64,000 nt of DNA from the NCBI GenBank assembly GCA_013368325.1, contig JAACJK010000224.1:248001-312000 (forward strand). Reading direction: 5' to 3'. Source of the stretch: Ephemerocybe angulata (taxonomy: Eukaryota; Basidiomycota; Agaricomycetes; Agaricales; Psathyrellaceae). This document shows positions 59,193 through 64,000 of this stretch, one piece after another. The notes beneath the pieces were generated by a model, which was not told the DNA's origin, ran no database searches, and saw only the letters and a program-made list of their open reading frames with translations. Numbering within the stretch: position 1 is the stretch's first letter; every line of letters starts with the position of its first letter. The translations under genes were made by a program, and so were the position numbers.

Positions 59193-60380
59193 TGGAAGCT
59201 AGTTAAGTTGTTGTGAGAAAAGAAACGAGAAGACTGGGAGACAGGTTCCTTTCGATCAACCGTCGTGGTAGTGGTGGCAGGAAAGGAAGAGTTGAGAGTG
59301 CCATGGGGGCGTATAGCAAGATCCTTGCGCTTGAGTTGCGCTGCGCGTGGCCCCTGATTGATTGCCACCCATCTATGGCAGAGATTAGATAACAGGACCT
59401 GATAACGACGCGCCCTAATTAGCCCCTATCTTTGTCCAAGCTGTTCCACTGAGAGGACGTCACGACCTTCGATGGCAAATTTTGAGACCCTTGGCTGCAG
59501 GATTTGAGGCAGTAACGTTGCTTCTGATCCGCGAAATTCACCTGGCCGTTCCCATTTAGAAGGAGGAGGTCGACGGATTCCCGAGTCGTTCACAAGCGCA
59601 ATATTCACACTGCCCCCCTCTACTACAAGAATCCCAGAATCCCAGAAGATCGAAACGGATCTCCACCGGGAGCTCCAAGATTACCGAACAGTAAGCCCAC
59701 CAATACAAATCTCCTACCTGAAGGGTTTGTGCCGTCGAAGCATTCGCAAGTTCGGTGAATTCTGTCACCTTAGTCCATGAGCTCTGAGAAGTACCTTAGG
59801 TCACCTCCCGGTTCGCATGACCTCTGCTCAACCTTCACGTCTTCCCACCCGATACACCTTACCCATATTTGAATTAGGAAGTTGCGAACCCTCGCCTAAT
59901 TGCGACTGTCGAAAGAATCCGAACGAACTTTATATGGTATTAGAATGTCGGAGGCTGGAAGTATTAGGGAAACTCTACTCCAGGTGCCATGGGAAGTAAC
60001 CAGAACGGAGTATAGCATCAAAGCATCGAGTACGGTACCGAAGATATATAGTAGGGGTTTATATGTGGAATAAGGTTCTAGCTACAATACAACGAACGGT
60101 GGATGAGGTGAATGCGAGAGGACAGCAGAATGAGTGTGTAGAACAGATATCAGTAGATTAGTATGTGAAGTGTAACAGAGAGCTAGCGATACAGGTGAGT
60201 GGGTTGAAGGACAAAAGTTTCAAGGGGGTGATACAGAGAGCGCACAGGTGAACCGAAAGACAACGAAAGCAAAGGGAAGTTTCCAGAAAGTCCCAAAGTA
60301 GGAGCGAATGCTGGCGGATTTGGCTCATCTCTCCGAGAATCCAGAATGTTGACCTGAGAACATAGTCAGATCGGGTCGTA
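59193..60380. other. intergenic, no gene seen
   Basis: About 1.2 kb between the PNP start and the stop of the XlnR-like regulator. It will contain the PNP promoter. Open frames on both strands are short and not protein-like. Confidence 0.45.
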
Positions 60381-63300
60381 TCAGTGAGAAGGTGGCGTAC
60401 CATAGATATTGTAGTGCTCTTGCGTATACGCCTGAGAATTCAATTGCGGGTGTGGTGCCGTTGTGTGATTATCAGGGATCCCTGTATAGGCTGGCCCAAG
60501 CTGCGGGAAGGTTGAGTAATCGTTCCAGTATTGCGGGTATCTGGCAACATGTTGAGGGTGGTGGTCGGTGTACGAGTGTGTCCGGTGATGGGTTGGATGA
60601 GGACGCTCCTCCCCAAAGCCGGTGCTATAGACCTGCGGCAATACGGATGTCGACAACGGGGTGTTCGGAGTGTGGAATGAAGGTTGGGAGTGGAGATTCT
60701 CCGTATGCCAACGGTATGCTGTGGTTGGCGGGGTCGGAGCAATGGGAGAAGGGTGTGTTGGCTGATGGTTGGCAGGAGGTTGTGTATAGGCCTCGATGGT
60801 CGGATAGAGGTAGTTGGAAGGGACTTCGGCCCTAGAAGTCGACGCGGATTGATAGGGAGGTGCGCCGTTAAGGTGTGCAGGGAAGTATCTTCGACTGTCA
60901 GAATCATTTAGATTGTTCTCGGCTGAACGCTTCGGACGAATGGTGGACGTTGATTGGGCCTGGTATTCTGAGGCTTGGAGATTGACCTTGGCACCACGAA
61001 GTAATACAAGGGCCCTCTGGGCGCTTGGCCATACAGTCGCCATCATTTCGAGAGCGTCCATGCATTTCTTGAGGCCCATATTAGCTTGGGGATCAGAGGG
61101 ATAGGTCGTAACTTATGGTAATGTTACTAATAGGAAACTCAACCAGTGAGGAAGGGAGACGTACGGGTAGTAACATGCATGATGCAGGCTGTGAATAAAT
61201 AATAGCAGAGGAATACCGAGCACCGGTCCAGAGGATACTTTTCAGCATAAGCGGATACTAAGGGATGATCAGACGATACTCCAAAACGATAGAGACCAGG
61301 CCAGCTCACTGATAACGCTAATATGATTGGCGGCACTAGCACACAATTCATAGTTTTTGGTGGCGATAGCCATGACTTCAGCGTCGTCGCCTTCGTCCCC
61401 ACTCCTGGGTTTATTATAGATATTCCGAATGCTGCACCGACCCATTAAAACGTTGCACCACAAGTCTAAAACGAAAAGACTTACAAAGGTCGATGGAGCA
61501 GGACAACAGCACACCAGTATTGCATATGCAGTGTGAGGACGTGCGGAACTGGTGTCACCTTGTTTGACCCATTGGGATCATACCGAAGGTGTTCTGGCAG
61601 ATCTAGGTACCATTTGTCGAGGAGGCCCTCGAGGACAGCGGATTCGGCATGCCGGCTGGAAACCGGTCTCACAGCGTATATAGCCTGAACTATCGTGCTC
61701 AGGATGCCAGCTTAGAGGAGCGTTGAGTCAGGACCAGCTGAATGGGAAGAGCTAGTAACTTACATAGCGTTGAAGACGCGTTGAAGCAGGAGATGCGGTA
61801 TGAAGGCACCGGGACATGGATGTCCGTGGGACTCGGGCTAACCCACTCTTCGAGTTCTTCGGGCTAAGGGAAGCGTCAGAAAGGAATGGAAGCGATGCTG
61901 TAGAGTATCCTTACATCGTCTTCACTAGGAAGGGGGGTATCGAAGTCTCGCTCGAAAATCATGAGAGGTCTTCCTATTCAAGACGTCAGAATTGACTTGA
62001 GTTTGAAGGTTGCACGACGTACCGATATAGGTCGAGATATACTTGTCCATGATCACGCAACCATACCAGATTCGCTTCCTTTCTTGAAGCTCCCACTCGC
62101 TGAACAGGCGGCCGCCAAGGTCGACTCGTGCCCAGCCATCTGCACCACGGTGCATCCCCAAATCCTGGGCCATACGAATCGCCATTCCTATGTATGTCCA
62201 CGCCTGAGCCATGGCGCCAATTCCGACCTCCCTGTAGCCCATAAGAAGCAAAGCTTGACATGTCGAAAGGCGAGAACTCGAGTAACTTTGATCCAGGATG
62301 ATCTTGGCGGCGTCGAGGTAGTCGTCTCCCGCTGACCACATGACAGTGGGGTCCGAAGGTGGAGGGTTACCCGACGAATCGTATCGGGCAGCAATAGCGA
62401 AGATAGTAAGTAAAAGGAGCGTGGGGATCCGACGTGGACGACGATTGAACCCCGGGGAATCATCAGATTCTGACGAATGGGAATGCCTACAAACAGAGTT
62501 GCGAGATGTTATCGCGCATCCTACAATAGAAAGGAAACAGAAACGTACGTCTTTTTGTACACATTGAAGAAGGACCGTTTGTGAATAACTGGGAAAGCGG
62601 AATGAACGTTGCGGAAATAGATATCAAGCAGTCGGTTCTGAGTGGCTTGGTCGGGGAGTTGAGACTGATGGTGGTCATCCTCTTGCAAGGTATTCTGGGC
62701 GTCAGGTGCTGGGGGCCATACTCTTGCTTTCGGGAATCGCCTGGGTTTCGTTAATCGGGAAAAACGACGGTTGAATTAACTCAAATAAGCGCACCAAATG
62801 CCACCTTCGTTCCGACCGTCCACACGCTCCTTGTTGTGAAGGATGTGGAGGCCGCTCGCCTTCCCGTGATACCTTACCTGCTCATCCTCGTTAAGACTGA
62901 GTTGGCCGACTGCGCCAGTTAGTTCATCCTCGCTGTCAGAGCTGAGGCTATCAGAGCTTGAGCTTCTGCGCTCTTGGTTCATTGGATGAACTGGACTCAA
63001 CGAAGAATACGTGTGAGAGAACGCTCTCCCCCGCCTGCGGACAGCGCTGGCCGAAGTGGCCAACGACAGACTAGATGCATTGGCCGAGGAGGGGTACTGC
63101 AGCCCATGCGAAGAAAAGTCATGCTCACCAATCCTCCGTCGCTGACGGCGAACGGCGGGAGATTGATTTTCATCACTCGAATGGGTTTCAGATGACGCAG
63201 GGCGAGGAGGGACGATGCGCAATGGGGGCCGACTCCCGCTTGCGCCGGGCATGCCTTCATCACGATCGTCTGCCAACGCGTCCTGAGCGCCTTCCGTTTT

Positions 63301-64000
63301 GTCTGCTTCGAACCCCGCCGCGACGTTCAACATCGCAATGACGTTGTCTTGCCATTCATTGGAAGGACTGCACGTACGATGAGTTGAAGGGTAGGCGTGA
63401 AACCTTTATCAAAACTTACTGAGTCGACGTCAAGTCAATCTTCCCGGTGCCATCCTTGGGAGTCGAAGAATCCGACCCTGAATTCCCACCTGGAGGACGT
63501 GGCTTGGAAGCACCCCCGCTTTCGTGCTTTCGACCCTTTACGCCGTACGGTGAATTGTCGACTCGGCTGATGATCTCCTTTGCGAGTGGATCCTGAAGGA
63601 AACGGGTGAAGAGATTAGCCGCCATAACGTCGCAGCGAGCGATGGGAGATAAATTTAATATGTCACTCTCTGCTTTCGCGATCAAGAATCCAAGTCGTAC
63701 GCATGAAGGCCGACTTCCAATGATAATACTCGGAAGATGATAGTGAAGCACAACTTACTTTTGCCAGGTCTTCCAAGAGAGAATGGGCGCGAGGGTCCTT
63801 AGTTGCGAGCATAATGCCGACCAGGGCCTCTGTCTGGTGCAACCTCGCCTCGATAGCGTCAATGTAACCCTTTGGTGGACCACGCTTGCGCGAAGGGCCC
63901 AGGAACGTGCAGGCTAGAGATAAGGCCGATAGTGAGTATGGCGGCAAGAGGAAAAGGCAGTGGGAGGGCTGGATCGGTGACTCATGTAGGATTCGTTGCA
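60381..64000 (-). CDS. Zn2Cys6 transcription factor, XlnR-like, N terminus off the window
   Basis: Twelve exons are visible (63982 to the edge, 63913-63759, 63592-63420, 63367-62795, 62740-62549, 62486-62023, 61973-61915, 61863-61764, 61710-61485, 61431-61310, 61257-61165, 61111-60381). The last two zinc-cluster cysteines are seen as CNESYMTC across the first intron, then TFLGPSRKRGPPKGYIDAIE, a typical linker and coiled region. The fungal-specific transcription factor domain follows: RVDGRNEGGIWRFPKAR, LLDIYFRNVHSAFPVIHKRS, MAIRMAQDLGMHRGADGW and RKRIWYGCVIMDKYIS. The His/Pro/Thr-rich tail is disordered. Relatives include XlnR/Xlr1 regulators of plant-polysaccharide degradation; the true target is unknown. 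Confidence 0.88.

Overview
This window is nuclear DNA of a filamentous basidiomycete, most likely an Agaricomycete. Genes are dense on both strands and split by many short introns (about 45-80 nt). The gene content is typical of mushrooms: F-box/LRR proteins, a DUF6535 membrane protein, an eight-cysteine secreted protein resembling the Y3 glycan-binding family, a CBM1 secreted protein, a DUF4246 protein and an XlnR-like Zn2Cys6 regulator. I find 26 protein-coding genes plus one frameshifted F-box gene. Exon models were assembled by hand from splice sites, reading phase and family motifs; exon lengths sum to whole codons in every complete model. No tRNA, rRNA or CRISPR was seen.

Layout. 0-6.5 kb, lineage-specific genes: partial F-box (-), Y3-like secreted protein (-) with a tandem repeat upstream, a three-helix membrane protein (+), a damaged-looking DUF6535 gene (-). 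6.7-10.5 kb: mitochondrial tRNA 2-thiouridylase (-) and CENP-C/Mif2 (+), divergent with start codons 120 bp apart. 11.3-15 kb: DUF4246 (-) and a CBM1 protein (+). 15.9-23.1 kb: GDP-mannose 4,6-dehydratase (+), GDP-L-fucose synthase (-), FAD synthase (+), and a transporter of the GDP-fucose type (-). 23.3-31.3 kb: MRE11 (+), a WH1-CRIB protein (-), F-box (+), ArfGAP (-). 32-36.5 kb: tandem F-box paralogues, the first frameshifted. 36.5-45.4 kb: unknown 685-residue protein (-), SOF1/DCAF13 (-), large membrane protein (+). 45.6-54.6 kb: VPS26 (-), VWA8-like AAA/VWA protein (-), NADPH oxidase (-). 55.4-64 kb: LDB17/SPIN90 (-), purine nucleoside phosphorylase (-), XlnR-like regulator (-, its N terminus off the right edge).

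The most coherent system is the fucose block. Both enzymes of de novo GDP-L-fucose synthesis and a likely Golgi GDP-fucose importer lie within about 7 kb, with FAD synthase between them. A 436-bp MITE with 32-bp terminal inverted repeats and TA target duplications sits between the two enzyme genes. Other points of interest are a WASP-like WH1-CRIB protein without a VCA tail, three apparent GC-AG introns, several micro-exons, and the Y3-like gene.
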